From contig JAPLKB010000009.1 of assembly GCA_026388275.1 (NCBI GenBank), positions 1-64,000 of the forward strand: a stretch of 64,000 bases of DNA, read 5' to 3'. This stretch comes from Pseudomonadota bacterium. GTDB taxonomy: Bacteria > Desulfobacterota > Syntrophorhabdia > Syntrophorhabdales > Syntrophorhabdaceae. Shown here piece by piece: positions 7,174 through 15,983 of the stretch (position 1 is its first letter; the number at the start of each line of letters is the position of its first letter). The notes beneath the pieces are model-generated. The model saw only the letters and a program-made list of their open reading frames with translations, did not search any database and was not told the DNA's origin. A program made the translations under genes and the position numbers.

Positions 7174-7830
7174 CTAAAGTGCAGGTTCAAGAACTATTAT
7201 TTCACGTTCTTTTGGCAGCAGCTCCTTTTTAATTTCTATTTCAGAAGCTTTTACCCTCTTAACATCTTTTTTGTCACCAATAAAACCTTGAACATTCGAG
7301 ATGGGAAAATTGCACTTATCGGTTTTAAAATGCATCGGTATGGTGATAGCAGGTTTCAGATCTTTCATGACCTTTGTAGCTTCCCGAGCATCAATGGTAT
7401 AAAAACCTCCGACAGGGATAAGCAGAATATCGATTTTTCCGATTTCCTCGACCGCTTCCTTTCCCAGTGTATGACCCAGGTCACCGGCATGCATTATTGT
7501 GAGACCGTCTGCATCTATAACAAATATCAGATTGTTACCTCTTTCCTTGCCTTTTGATGTGTCGTGATGGCTTGGGATTGCCCTTATTTTGAGACCATTT
7601 ACATCATAAGCACCTGCTGTTTTGATATGGACAAAATTCCCTTTAATGTCTTTTGTATAATTATGGTCATCATGGTCATGGCTTGCAAGTACGATATCGG
7701 CTTTGTCGGTAATTTTACCATATGACAGTGTCCCGCCAAATGCGCCTGACTTGTAAGGGTCGGTTATTATCCTGACACCCGTGTCAGTTGTTATCATAAA
7801 AGCTGAGTGTCCATAAAATTTAATCTTCAT
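7174..7830 (-). CDS. UPF0173-type metal-dependent hydrolase (metallo-beta-lactamase fold)
   Basis: A 218-residue metallo-beta-lactamase-fold protein. It begins with the compact MKIKFYGHSAF strand typical of the UPF0173/YtkL group and has the metal-binding HDHDDH motif at 51-56, further ligands in HAGDLG and a C-terminal IPMHFKT. The family is widespread and the physiological substrate is unknown. AGGAGG precedes ATG 7830. It is in the same operon as hpt. Confidence 0.9.
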   Translation of the reverse strand: MKIKFYGHSAFMITTDTGVRIITDPYKSGAFGGTLSYGKITDKADIVLASHDHDDHNYTKDIKGNFVHIKTAGAYDVNGLKIRAIPSHHDTSKGKERGNNLIFVIDADGLTIMHAGDLGHTLGKEAVEEIGKIDILLIPVGGFYTIDAREATKVMKDLKPAITIPMHFKTDKCNFPISNVQGFIGDKKDVKRVKASEIEIKKELLPKEREIIVLEPAL

Positions 7831-7850
7831 AATCCCCTCCTTTTAATTTC

Positions 7851-7892
7851 AAGTGGATAAATTCCCTGCAGATTGCTCTGCGAAAGCTTATT
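7851..7892 (+). repeat. Dispersed intergenic repeat, copy 2
   Basis: AAGTGGATAAATTCCCTGCA followed by GATTGCTCTGCGAAAGCTTA. Matches copies at 6561-6600 and 25194-25233. It separates radC from the UPF0173 gene. Confidence 0.55.
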
Positions 7893-7957
7893 CCTGTTTT
7901 ATCTCTCAAGCCCTGTCTTTTTGAGGCGTTGCAGTTTGTTGCCCTTTCTGGTGGCTC

Positions 7958-8704
7958 TTATATTAGCCCTTTTTCCTTGAAGCTGCAATAGCTTTCCTTT
8001 TCAGGTTTGTTTTTGTGCCTGGTAATTGTACTTTTTGCCGAATGTTTTCCTATAATAATATGGTCAAGCACCTCGATACCAAGTATTTTGCCCGCCTCTA
8101 TAAGACGGCGGGTGATTCTTACATCCTCTTCAGAGGGCTCTGTGTCGCCGGAGGGATGATTATGGGCGACAATTACCGCTGATGCAGTATGGGCAATTGC
8201 TTTGTTGAAAACTTCTCTTGGATGTACCAGGCTGGCGTTGAGGGTGCCCACAGAAATGTTTTCAATACGGATAATCTTATTTCTTGTGTTAAGTATCATG
8301 AGCATAAAATGTTCTTTTTTCATATCCTTGATGCTTGCACGTATAGCCTTAACAACACTCTGAGGATTTTTGATATCCATGCCCTCAAATCCGTTTTCTG
8401 TTTCAAGTTCCTGTCTTTTTGCAAGCTCAAAAGCTGCTTTAAGCTGTGTTGCCTTGGCTGTGCCCACGCCCTTTATAAGGGAGAGTTCCTCAATCGTTGC
8501 TTCACCTATAGCCCTGATGCTGCCGAATTTTATATATAATTCCTGAGCAATAGTCATTACGGATCTTTTTGAAACTCCGCGACCGATAATCAATGCTAAA
8601 AGCTCCGGGGAGGAGAGCGCCTCTGCGCCAAGCCTCAAGAGCCGTTCCCTTGGCCTTTCTTCCTTTGGCATATCGCGGACAGTAAAGGATGTATTATCGA
8701 TCAT
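7958..8704 (-). CDS. radC: RadC-family JAB-domain protein
   Basis: 248 residues: N-terminal helix-hairpin-helix (LSLIKGVGTAKATQLKAA, about 75-92) and a C-terminal JAB/JAMM-like metal-binding domain with HNHPSGDTEPSEED (181-194) supplying HxH...D. RadC proteins were once linked to DNA repair, but their role is unsettled. A short polar tail of about 20 residues after the JAB domain is unusual. It starts 15 bases after the upstream serine hydrolase stop. Confidence 0.93.
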   Translation of the reverse strand: MIDNTSFTVRDMPKEERPRERLLRLGAEALSSPELLALIIGRGVSKRSVMTIAQELYIKFGSIRAIGEATIEELSLIKGVGTAKATQLKAAFELAKRQELETENGFEGMDIKNPQSVVKAIRASIKDMKKEHFMLMILNTRNKIIRIENISVGTLNASLVHPREVFNKAIAHTASAVIVAHNHPSGDTEPSEEDVRITRRLIEAGKILGIEVLDHIIIGKHSAKSTITRHKNKPEKESYCSFKEKGLI

Positions 8705-8719
8705 ATGTTCCTGCTAATA

Positions 8720-10291
8720 TTACTTCACCTTTTTAAACACGATATCTTCAACAGCCGGTTCAAGGGGCAATAAAAGTCTGTCTATATCGCCGTTTTCATT
8801 CATTATAAAGTTCACTTTCATATCAAAACCTCCTACAAGACTCCTGCTCGATGTTTTGAAAGTGTTGTACTGGTAATGTTTGAGTGTTGAGATTGTTTCT
8901 TCAATATCTCTTAAAGAAAATATGAGATTGTCTTTCTTAAGCTCTATTTTGGCGGCGCCAAAGGCCGGATGCTCATATTTTCCGGCATAATCGGCCAGTG
9001 CATGGGACGGTTTCGTATCCTTTTTTCTTTTCTTTTCTTCAGTTTCCCTGCTTGCTTTCAAGCCTGCCAAAGCAGACGGATATTCATCAATTAACTTTTT
9101 GCTCCAGGATATTTCTTTTAATCCCAGCACTCTGTCATATGTGGAAAGGGATATGGAAGCGATAAATTCATAGTTATCCGACCTATTGGTAAGAATTACA
9201 AGACCAATGTTTTTTCCAGGGATAAAGCTTACATGTGCGGTAAACCCTTCAATCATGCCGTCGTGGCTGACAAGATAATGTCCCCGGTAAGGTGTTATCA
9301 TCCAAGCCATGCCATAACTTGCAGGCAAAATTTCTTCATATTTAAGTATCCCCCCCATCAATATCTGCGGCGTAATAAGCTGTGTTAATGTATCTTTGGA
9401 AATCAATTGTTTATCCCCAGCTTTGCCCTGATTCAGGTACAGTATTACCCATTTTGCCATATCTTCAAGGTTGGAATTGATAGAGCCTGCAGGCCCGTAT
9501 ACCCCTATATTCTCGACAGGAAGTTTCTTTAACGGCACGCCGAAAAGCTCAGCCTGATTTTCAGGGAATTTCTTTAATGCTTCCATATCCATTCTGTAAG
9601 GAAAAGCATGATCAGAAGATTTTTCTAATTCTTTGGAAGAGAGGCTGGAACTGTCCATATTGAGAGGTTTGAATATTCTGTTTAATACAAATTCCTCCCA
9701 TGTTGTTCCTGAAACTTTATCTACTATGGCTCCTGCGGCCATATAGTGAAAATTACAGTATTGAAAACTCTCTCTGATCCCCTTATTTGGCATAAAATAT
9801 TTAAGCTTTTTCATGGCTTCGTCTCTTGATGCATCTTTCGGATCAATGGCTGTATCGTATCTGGGGAGTCCCGTTCTATGCGACAACAAATCCCGTATTG
9901 TTACGTACTCTGTGGCATAGGCGTCATGGAGCTTGAAGGCGGGATAATATTCACGAACAGGCTTGTCGAAATCAATCTTCTTCTCATCAACAAGCATTCC
10001 TATGGGTAGAGATACAAATGCCTTACTGCATGAACCGATGCCAAAAAGAGTCTTTGGTGTTACTTTAATCTTTTTTTCCACATCCTTGTACCGAAAACCT
10101 TCTGAAAAGACAACCCTTCCGTCTTCTATAGCCAGAATTGCAGCTGCGGGCACATTCCATATTTTCATCTCTTCTTTTATAAAAGTTTTATAGCTTTCAG
10201 CATTGAAAGCAGCCACCGATGATGCTTTGGAAAGGGATAAAAATACTATAATGCAAAAAACAATCTTCAATAATATTTTAAACTTTTTCAT
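8720..10291 (-). CDS. Exported serine hydrolase, class C beta-lactamase/DD-peptidase family
   Basis: 523 residues with a signal peptide (MKKFKILLKIVFCIIVFLSL, cleavage probably after SVAA). The catalytic triad motifs of the beta-lactamase family (PF00144) are visible: SxxK at S87-K90 in GIGSCSKAF, YxN at Y178-N180 in FQYCNF, and an HxG-type motif in VSHDGMIEGF. A C-terminal region of about 100 residues (YAGKYEHPAFGAAKIELKKD) matches the DUF3471-like accessory domain common in these proteins. Probably periplasmic; it may act on peptides or esters rather than beta-lactams. Confidence 0.9.
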   Translation of the reverse strand: MKKFKILLKIVFCIIVFLSLSKASSVAAFNAESYKTFIKEEMKIWNVPAAAILAIEDGRVVFSEGFRYKDVEKKIKVTPKTLFGIGSCSKAFVSLPIGMLVDEKKIDFDKPVREYYPAFKLHDAYATEYVTIRDLLSHRTGLPRYDTAIDPKDASRDEAMKKLKYFMPNKGIRESFQYCNFHYMAAGAIVDKVSGTTWEEFVLNRIFKPLNMDSSSLSSKELEKSSDHAFPYRMDMEALKKFPENQAELFGVPLKKLPVENIGVYGPAGSINSNLEDMAKWVILYLNQGKAGDKQLISKDTLTQLITPQILMGGILKYEEILPASYGMAWMITPYRGHYLVSHDGMIEGFTAHVSFIPGKNIGLVILTNRSDNYEFIASISLSTYDRVLGLKEISWSKKLIDEYPSALAGLKASRETEEKKRKKDTKPSHALADYAGKYEHPAFGAAKIELKKDNLIFSLRDIEETISTLKHYQYNTFKTSSRSLVGGFDMKVNFIMNENGDIDRLLLPLEPAVEDIVFKKVK

Positions 10292-10484
10292 GTATTTTCC
10301 TTTAAAGAAAGTCTATGTTTACTATAAAAAAATCCCGATAAAATGTCCATATGGATTTTAATCAATCACATCCATTTTCACTATATATAATATTTGTTAA
10401 TATTGCTGTATAATGAAGATAAGTATCGTAAGACATAAATGTTTATTTAATACACTCAAATAATGTTTATGCGAAGAGGGAGAA

Positions 10485-11165
10485 ATGAAAGCAAGGGAGA
10501 TCATAAAAGACATATATCTTGTTGGAAATTCGGATATTACGGATACACGGGATTGCTCGGTTTATCTGTTGAACCTGGGAGAGTTGATACTCATAGACAC
10601 CGGAGCAGGTTCAAGCGTTGATATGATCGTACAGAACATTACAGAGCTTGGTTTAGGCCCTGGTAAAATCTCAACAATAATTCTTACGCATTGCCATATT
10701 GACCATGTCGGCGGAGCAAATGAATTGCGGAGAAGGTTCGGCTCCCGCATCATCATGCATGCCATTGATGCAGCCGTTTTGGAGCGGGGCGACAACATGA
10801 TGACGGCAGCTTACTGGTATGGTGTTCTTTTTAAACCTTTACCGATTGATGTGAAGTTTTATGCAAAGGAGGAACGCTTTAGCTTCGGAGGGCAGGAAAT
10901 TGTATGCCTTCACACGCCCGGCCATTCGCCGGGATCTATCTCTATTTATCTAGACAGGGGAGGCAAAAGGGTTCTTTTCGGTCAGGATATCCATGGCCCC
11001 TTCCTTGCAGAATTCGGGGCCAATATGTCTCATTGGCGGCAATCTATGGAAAAACTTCTTGCCCTTAAGGCGGATGTGCTTTGTGAAGGACACTTCGGAA
11101 TATATCAACCAAACGAAAAGGTGACGGGATATATTGAACAATATCTTGACGAGTACGGGGAGTAA
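10485..11165 (+). CDS. Metallo-beta-lactamase-fold hydrolase
   Basis: 226 residues; zinc-binding THCHIDHVGG (68-77), later ligands in HTPGHSPGS and FGQDIHGP, and CEGHFG near the end. The pattern is of the glyoxalase II-like/flavoprotein-free MBL hydrolases. GAGGGAG precedes ATG 10485. It stands alone, divergent from the serine hydrolase, with about 190 bases of AT-rich promoter region between them. Substrate unknown. Confidence 0.88.
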   Translation: MKAREIIKDIYLVGNSDITDTRDCSVYLLNLGELILIDTGAGSSVDMIVQNITELGLGPGKISTIILTHCHIDHVGGANELRRRFGSRIIMHAIDAAVLERGDNMMTAAYWYGVLFKPLPIDVKFYAKEERFSFGGQEIVCLHTPGHSPGSISIYLDRGGKRVLFGQDIHGPFLAEFGANMSHWRQSMEKLLALKADVLCEGHFGIYQPNEKVTGYIEQYLDEYGE

Positions 11166-11300
11166 CTTTTTTTGCCTTAGCGGCAAGCCTACTATGCCGA
11201 AGAGAATGTTATTACAGAGCGATTTACCTTGCCAAGGAAGTAAAAGACTTCTTTTTCGGCGTAGGGAATATATTGGTGTAATGAAAGATGCCCTTACTCA

Positions 11301-11331
11301 GGGAGAATACAGGATATCCCTCTATTCTCCC
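11301..11331 (-). terminator. Inverted repeat after the FHA gene
   Basis: GGGAGAATA (11301-11309) pairs with TATTCTCCC (11323-11331); the 13-base loop contains AGGATATCC. It starts 5 bases after the stop of the FHA gene, the last gene of the kinase operon. No U-run, so termination efficiency is uncertain. Confidence 0.45.
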
Positions 11332-11336
11332 GCTGA

Positions 11337-12032
11337 CTACTCTTTTACAAAGAACTGCATCTTTACACCGGCTACTTCGACAATATCGCCGTCTTTGAGA
11401 TCATAGCGCTGATCCACCTTATTGCCGTTTATTTTCAATTCTTTACCACCTGAAGGGGCTATGAAGTATCCCTCCTTTCTCCTGTTGATAAGTGCCGCCA
11501 CTTTCGGAGCAAAAAAGCCCTTGAGACGGATGAGTGCATTGTCCTCTTTCCCTATGGTAGCTATTCTCTCTTTAAGGAGGTATTCCTTGCTGTCTGTAGA
11601 GCCCTCTATAATCATCATCCCTCCGAGAACTTCGAGCTTTTCCGAAGAGGCAAGTATCTTCTGCTGTTCTGTGGGACTGAGGAGAATAGTCTCATTCATT
11701 GAACGGGAACGGACACCTGTTTTCGTTGCATCCTCAGGAGGTTTGATGTCCGTTTTGTATTCAATAGTGTGGCTTCCAATAAGAACAACATCACCATTTT
11801 TCAAGGCGCTTTTCGTAACCTTCCTGCCGTTTAAAAATGTGCCGTTTGTACTCTCCTGATCCTCTATATAGAGTACGTCGCCCTCCTTGACAAGCTTAGC
11901 ATGAAAACCCGACACGGCAAGGTTGTCGATTTGTATATCATTTTCCTCTTTGCGTCCTATCGTATAGCTATCCTGTTCAATAGACATTTCCTTAATTACC
12001 GCATCCTTAAATTTCAGTAGAATTTTCATCAT
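11337..12032 (-). CDS. FHA-domain protein, probably two FHA-like domains
   Basis: 231 residues. The N-terminal FHA domain (about 1-90) has the phosphothreonine-binding signatures GRKEENDIQID, SGFHAKL and the STNGTFLNG loop. Residues about 135-231 repeat the pattern weakly (ATIGKEDNALIRLKGFFAPK; INGNKV; LKDGDIVEVAGVKMQF), suggesting a second, degenerate FHA domain. FHA domains bind phospho-Thr peptides, so this is the likely reader of the kinase encoded upstream. It lies 4 bases after the phosphatase gene, and AGGAGG precedes the start. Confidence 0.9.
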   Translation of the reverse strand: MMKILLKFKDAVIKEMSIEQDSYTIGRKEENDIQIDNLAVSGFHAKLVKEGDVLYIEDQESTNGTFLNGRKVTKSALKNGDVVLIGSHTIEYKTDIKPPEDATKTGVRSRSMNETILLSPTEQQKILASSEKLEVLGGMMIIEGSTDSKEYLLKERIATIGKEDNALIRLKGFFAPKVAALINRRKEGYFIAPSGGKELKINGNKVDQRYDLKDGDIVEVAGVKMQFFVKE

Positions 12033-12036
12033 AGGT

Positions 12037-12846
12037 TCACCTCCTAAACCATTCTCTTAAACGTGACAGAAAATAAAACAATGTTTTCTTTTTGACAAGC
12101 CTTGCAATAATAACCGTGATGTTATCATTGCCACCATTCTTGTTGGCCATATCAGCAAGCCTTCCACACGCTTCTGATGGATCATGGAAAGCTTCTACTG
12201 TTGATATTATCCCATTATCGTCTACCATGTTCGTTAAGCCATCGGAACAAAGAAGCAGGACATCGTTATCGAAAAGGCTCAGTTCTCCAAGGTCCACCTC
12301 CACATCCTCAGCGACACCGAGTGCACGTGTCAGGATGTTCTTCATTTCCGACTCTCTTGCCTGCTCTCTGGTGATAATATCCCGTTTTACCTGTTCGGAT
12401 ACAATTGAGTGGTCATCGGTGAGTTGCTCGATGCCCCCGGATCTGATTAGATAAACGCGGCTGTCTCCGACATGGGCGATGCTGAGCCGTTTTCCCGTTA
12501 TCAAAACCGCAGCAATTGTGGTGCCCATACCATGAAATTGCACGTTGCCCCGGGATGCTTCAAACACTGCCTGGTTGGCCAGGCGTATGGCCGAACAAAG
12601 CCAATTCGTCTCCTCGGAAAACTCGCTCCGACAGGAACCTATCTGGAGTTGTTTGCCGGCATTCTGGGCATCGAAATATCCCTTTATGACATCAACGGCA
12701 ATCTTGCTTGCCACTTCTCCTGAGGCATGACCACCCATGCCGTCTGCAACAACAAGGAGGCCGATGCTTTCAATTACACAAAGATTGTCCTCATTTTTCT
12801 GCCGGACCATGCCTGTGTCGGTTTTTGCTCCAACAGCAAGTATCAA
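12037..12846 (-). CDS. PP2C-family protein serine/threonine phosphatase
   Basis: 269 residues with the PP2C metal-binding motifs in order: KTDTGMVRQKNEDN, VVADGMGGHASGEVAS, GMGTTIAAVLI, AHVGDSRVYLI, LLLCSDGLTNMV and GGNDNITVI. It is the Mn2+-dependent soluble phosphatase type (Stp/PrpC) that reverses Hanks-type kinases. The start overlaps the kinase stop by 4 bases, so the two are translationally coupled. The C-terminal 20 residues are basic. Confidence 0.95.
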   Translation of the reverse strand: MILAVGAKTDTGMVRQKNEDNLCVIESIGLLVVADGMGGHASGEVASKIAVDVIKGYFDAQNAGKQLQIGSCRSEFSEETNWLCSAIRLANQAVFEASRGNVQFHGMGTTIAAVLITGKRLSIAHVGDSRVYLIRSGGIEQLTDDHSIVSEQVKRDIITREQARESEMKNILTRALGVAEDVEVDLGELSLFDNDVLLLCSDGLTNMVDDNGIISTVEAFHDPSEACGRLADMANKNGGNDNITVIIARLVKKKTLFYFLSRLREWFRR

Positions 12847-15329
12847 TTGGCCTCCCCGGTTTTTTCCATATAAGCGGTGATTTCTGCCGCAAGCTCTCTT
12901 CCGTGCTGATACCGGTCATCCTTGTTCTTGTTAAGGAGCTTCATAATGATCTCCTCACAGAACTGTGGGGCATCGGGGGCAACATCCTTCAGAAGGATCG
13001 GTGGTGAATTGGTAATATTGAACATGAGGGTGGTAATATTGTCTCCACCGAAGGGCTTTTCTCCGCTTAGCAGCTCATAGAATACAACGCCGAGAGAAAA
13101 AAGATCAGACCTGCCATCCACCTTCTGCCCCGAGATCTGTTCTGGCGACATATAGCTTGGCGTTCCCATGATAACTCCAGTCTGGGTTTTTGAACTCGAC
13201 ATGACCCTTGCAATGCCGAAATCGGCAACCTTGATCTCTCCATTCTTTAGGAGCATGATATTCGCCGGTTTTATATCACGGTGTACAACCCCGTTTTCGT
13301 GGGCATAATCAAGAGCCTGGGCAACAGAAGTAATGACCCTTGCCACTTCCTTAAGAGGCATGAGACGATCCTTCTGGCAGTAATCAGACAGATCGGAGCC
13401 GTCAAGGAGTTCCATGGCCATATATGCAATTTCATAGTCTTCGCCGACATCGTAAATTGTAACAATATTCGGATGTGAGAGCTTACCTGCTGCCTCAGCC
13501 TCCCGGAAGAACCGTTTCTTCAACTCGGCAACCTGATCTTCCTCGAAATCGTCATAACGGAGTGTTTTGATTGCCACTTCCCGATTGATTCTGGGATCTT
13601 TGCCGAGATAGACAGTGCCCATTGCTCCGCGCCCCAATTCCTTGGCAATCTCATAACGGCCAAGCGTCGGTTTGGTTTCTGCCCCATCGATGAGGACAGT
13701 CGCATCCTTCTTTGCCCCTGTCGCTCCGAACATAACCGTATCGCCCACGGTCTTCAGCTTCTTTATCCGCTCAGTAATATCCTTGTATTCGCCGTCCTGC
13801 ATGACATGTTCATAAGCTGAAACAGCCTTGTTGAACATTCTCTTCCGTTCGAAATCGAGCCCCAGGTTGTAAATAAGGTCCTTGACGGACGTGTCCTCTA
13901 TCGGGCATTTCCGGAACTTATCAAAAGCCATGTCGAGCATGCCCTGCCCCTGAAAGGAGAGGCCGAGCATCTTGTTTGTCTCAACACTGTCAGCCTCCAC
14001 ACGTTCCTTGGCGCGTTCCGTAAAGAGATACCGGCATGATACGACGGCAATATATCCAACAACAAGCATCAGTGACGGGTATACAACTTTAAACCAGTAC
14101 CCGTATTTGACAAGGAGAAACCAGGCTATCGCCGACCATCCGAAGAAGAGTATCACGGAAATAATGGCATTGATGCCGGCATGGAGCTTTGGAAAGATAA
14201 AAGCGAGAAAAATCCCGAATAAAATGATCAACGCCAGTTCAACATAAAATGCCCAGGCAGGGCGCACTATATGCGTGTTGCTTAGTATATTGTCGACTAC
14301 GTTGGCAACGATCACCCAGGAAGGCATGTTCGCTCCTATCGGGGTCATAAGTGTCGTTGCAATCCCGGTAGCGCTGCCGGCAATAATGACAATCTTGTTT
14401 TTAAAATGGTCAGGGGGCACCTTATTGTCAATGACATCAAGGAAGGAATAAATGGGGATTTTTTTGTTGAAACTGATAAGCATCTTAGATTTTTCAGTCG
14501 TCGGTATTTTGATGTCCCTGATCCTGACAGTTCTTGCAGGTACTATGTCTTTGAGTTCATAGTTCAGGTAGCTCATAACCAGTTGCAGTCCGAAGGAAGG
14601 AAATATCCTGTTTCCGAAAGCTATTAAGAGAGGCTCGCTTCTAACTGCTTTATCGCTGTCGTTAACAAGATTTATATGACCCAGAGCCATAGCATGTTGG
14701 GCAAGAGCAGGTATGGGCGGGATGATTTCATTGGCGGTAAGAAAGGCCGTGGGGCTTGTAGTTAGTGGAATAGAGTTGTTTTGAAGGTAGTTCGGGAGCT
14801 TAACTTCGCCTCCTTCAAGGGTTTTACTCAAGGTAAAAAATGAGGGCAGGACTACCTTATTGCTTGCGGTGATTGATGTCGAGAGGACTGTATCGTTATC
14901 AAGGCGTTTCTCCGACTCCTTCAGAAGGGTGTATAAATCATTCACCTGTTTTGTTTTTGAATAGTCGGCCTCTATTTTCTTTATTATCTCCTGCACTTCC
15001 CAGAGCCCTTGGTTATAGTCTGTCTCTGAGTAGAGAATGTTGATGCCAATGACCTTTGCTTCATAATTCTTGAGATTGTCGATCATCTCGGCTATATAGC
15101 TGCGTGGCCAGGGCCACCTTCCCATTTTGGCTATGCTGATGTCGTCTATCTCTACAACAGCAACCGGCGCAGACGAGGCCTTCCCCCGCATATTGACGCC
15201 AAAATCATAAAAACGGTATTCCAGCCCTTCAATTGGGTCCCATTTGAAGACAAAGGCCGTTACCGTCAGCAGCATGATTACAAATCCGATAATAAATTCT
15301 TTGCTGAATATTTTTCCGATTGCTTTCAT
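12843..15329 (-). CDS. CHASE2-domain membrane serine/threonine protein kinase
   Basis: 828 residues. A membrane anchor (about 12-30) precedes an extracytoplasmic CHASE2 sensor domain (roughly 30-350; AVVEIDDISIAKMGRWPWPR; HINLVNDSDKAVRSEPL). Three membrane helices follow, then a short TPR-like linker, then a Hanks-type kinase domain from about 560 with the P-loop LGRGAMGTVYLG, catalytic lysine in VAIKTLR, HRDIKPANIM and DFGIARV, then APE-like MSPEQ. All key catalytic residues are present, so an active kinase is expected. It heads an operon with phosphatase and FHA genes: sensor-kinase, eraser and reader in one unit. The external signal for CHASE2 is unknown. Confidence 0.93.
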   Translation of the reverse strand: MKAIGKIFSKEFIIGFVIMLLTVTAFVFKWDPIEGLEYRFYDFGVNMRGKASSAPVAVVEIDDISIAKMGRWPWPRSYIAEMIDNLKNYEAKVIGINILYSETDYNQGLWEVQEIIKKIEADYSKTKQVNDLYTLLKESEKRLDNDTVLSTSITASNKVVLPSFFTLSKTLEGGEVKLPNYLQNNSIPLTTSPTAFLTANEIIPPIPALAQHAMALGHINLVNDSDKAVRSEPLLIAFGNRIFPSFGLQLVMSYLNYELKDIVPARTVRIRDIKIPTTEKSKMLISFNKKIPIYSFLDVIDNKVPPDHFKNKIVIIAGSATGIATTLMTPIGANMPSWVIVANVVDNILSNTHIVRPAWAFYVELALIILFGIFLAFIFPKLHAGINAIISVILFFGWSAIAWFLLVKYGYWFKVVYPSLMLVVGYIAVVSCRYLFTERAKERVEADSVETNKMLGLSFQGQGMLDMAFDKFRKCPIEDTSVKDLIYNLGLDFERKRMFNKAVSAYEHVMQDGEYKDITERIKKLKTVGDTVMFGATGAKKDATVLIDGAETKPTLGRYEIAKELGRGAMGTVYLGKDPRINREVAIKTLRYDDFEEDQVAELKKRFFREAEAAGKLSHPNIVTIYDVGEDYEIAYMAMELLDGSDLSDYCQKDRLMPLKEVARVITSVAQALDYAHENGVVHRDIKPANIMLLKNGEIKVADFGIARVMSSSKTQTGVIMGTPSYMSPEQISGQKVDGRSDLFSLGVVFYELLSGEKPFGGDNITTLMFNITNSPPILLKDVAPDAPQFCEEIIMKLLNKNKDDRYQHGRELAAEITAYMEKTGEAN

Positions 15330-15552
15330 ACACCCCCTCCTGAAAACTCTTCCCTGGTTATCGTTGCGAGAAGTCCAGCTTTTTAGGACAACGTGATAAC
15401 CCCGCCTTTCTGAGATCGCTACAGCTTTGCCTCGCGATGATATTAAATATGAAACTTCTTCCGATAACCGTCGTAAAAGCTTCTTTTTTTGCTAATGCCC
15501 ATGTACAGCACAGGGTCATTTGCTCACAATCACACCTTTTACTGATTATCTC

Positions 15553-15598
15553 AAAAAAAAATACTTTTGACAAGGAAAACTATTCTTGTCAAAAGTAG
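15553..15598 (-). terminator. Intrinsic terminator downstream of tRNA-Sec
   Basis: TACTTTTGACAAG (15562-15574) and CTTGTCAAAAGTA (15585-15597) are perfect complements (13 bp, 10-base loop). On the minus strand they are followed by nine consecutive U (15561-15553). It is about 115 bases downstream of the tRNA. The rest of the 15330-15713 gap holds no recognisable gene. Confidence 0.8.
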
Positions 15599-15713
15599 CT
15601 TTTAATTAGCGTGTGAAGCTGTGAAATAATCACCTCATTTATAACTTATCGATAGACCTGGCTTGCATATATATCATTTATCGATTCTTTGTCGGGCGAG
15701 TGTACAGAGTTTA

Positions 15714-15809
15714 TGGCGGAAGTGCATGGGAATCGAACCCACCCACGAGCTCATCACCCGTGCACTGGTTTTGAAGACCAGGAGACCCACCAGGCGCCTT
15801 GGCACTTCC
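15714..15809 (-). tRNA. selC: tRNA-Sec (anticodon TCA)
   Basis: Minus strand 15809 to 15714. The acceptor arm is GGAAGTGC/GCACTTCC (8 bp, the selenocysteine-specific length). The anticodon loop reads CTTCAAA, giving TCA, on the stem CTGGT/ACCAG. There is a long extra arm and a T-loop GTTCGATTC. G-CCA is encoded at the 3' end (15717-15714). A UGA-decoding selenocysteine tRNA implies that selA, selB and selD exist elsewhere; none is in the window. Confidence 0.95.
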
Positions 15810-15817
15810 ATGTGAAT

Positions 15818-15846
15818 AATGTATTAGATGTTTGCTTTTTTGTCAA
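15818..15846 (-). promoter_or_regulatory. Promoter of tRNA-Sec
   Basis: TTGACA (15846-15841), 17-base spacer and TACATT (15823-15818) on the minus strand, placing the transcription start 7-8 bases from the -10 box, close to the mature 5' end at 15809. Confidence 0.7.
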
Positions 15847-15983
15847 TCTACTTATCTTATTATATATCGGGGTTCCTATAACTTGGCAGGATCCCTTTCT
15901 ATTTGTCCTGCTCAAGATGATCCATGAAATAAAGACAGTATCAATTGCACCTTTTACAGACAATAAAAAATTGTCAACAATCG

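Noticed and set aside
15358-15573. 71-residue frame on the minus strand upstream of the CHASE2 kinase
   Set aside because: No ribosome site, no recognisable family, and it lies over the region leading into the tRNA-Sec terminator.
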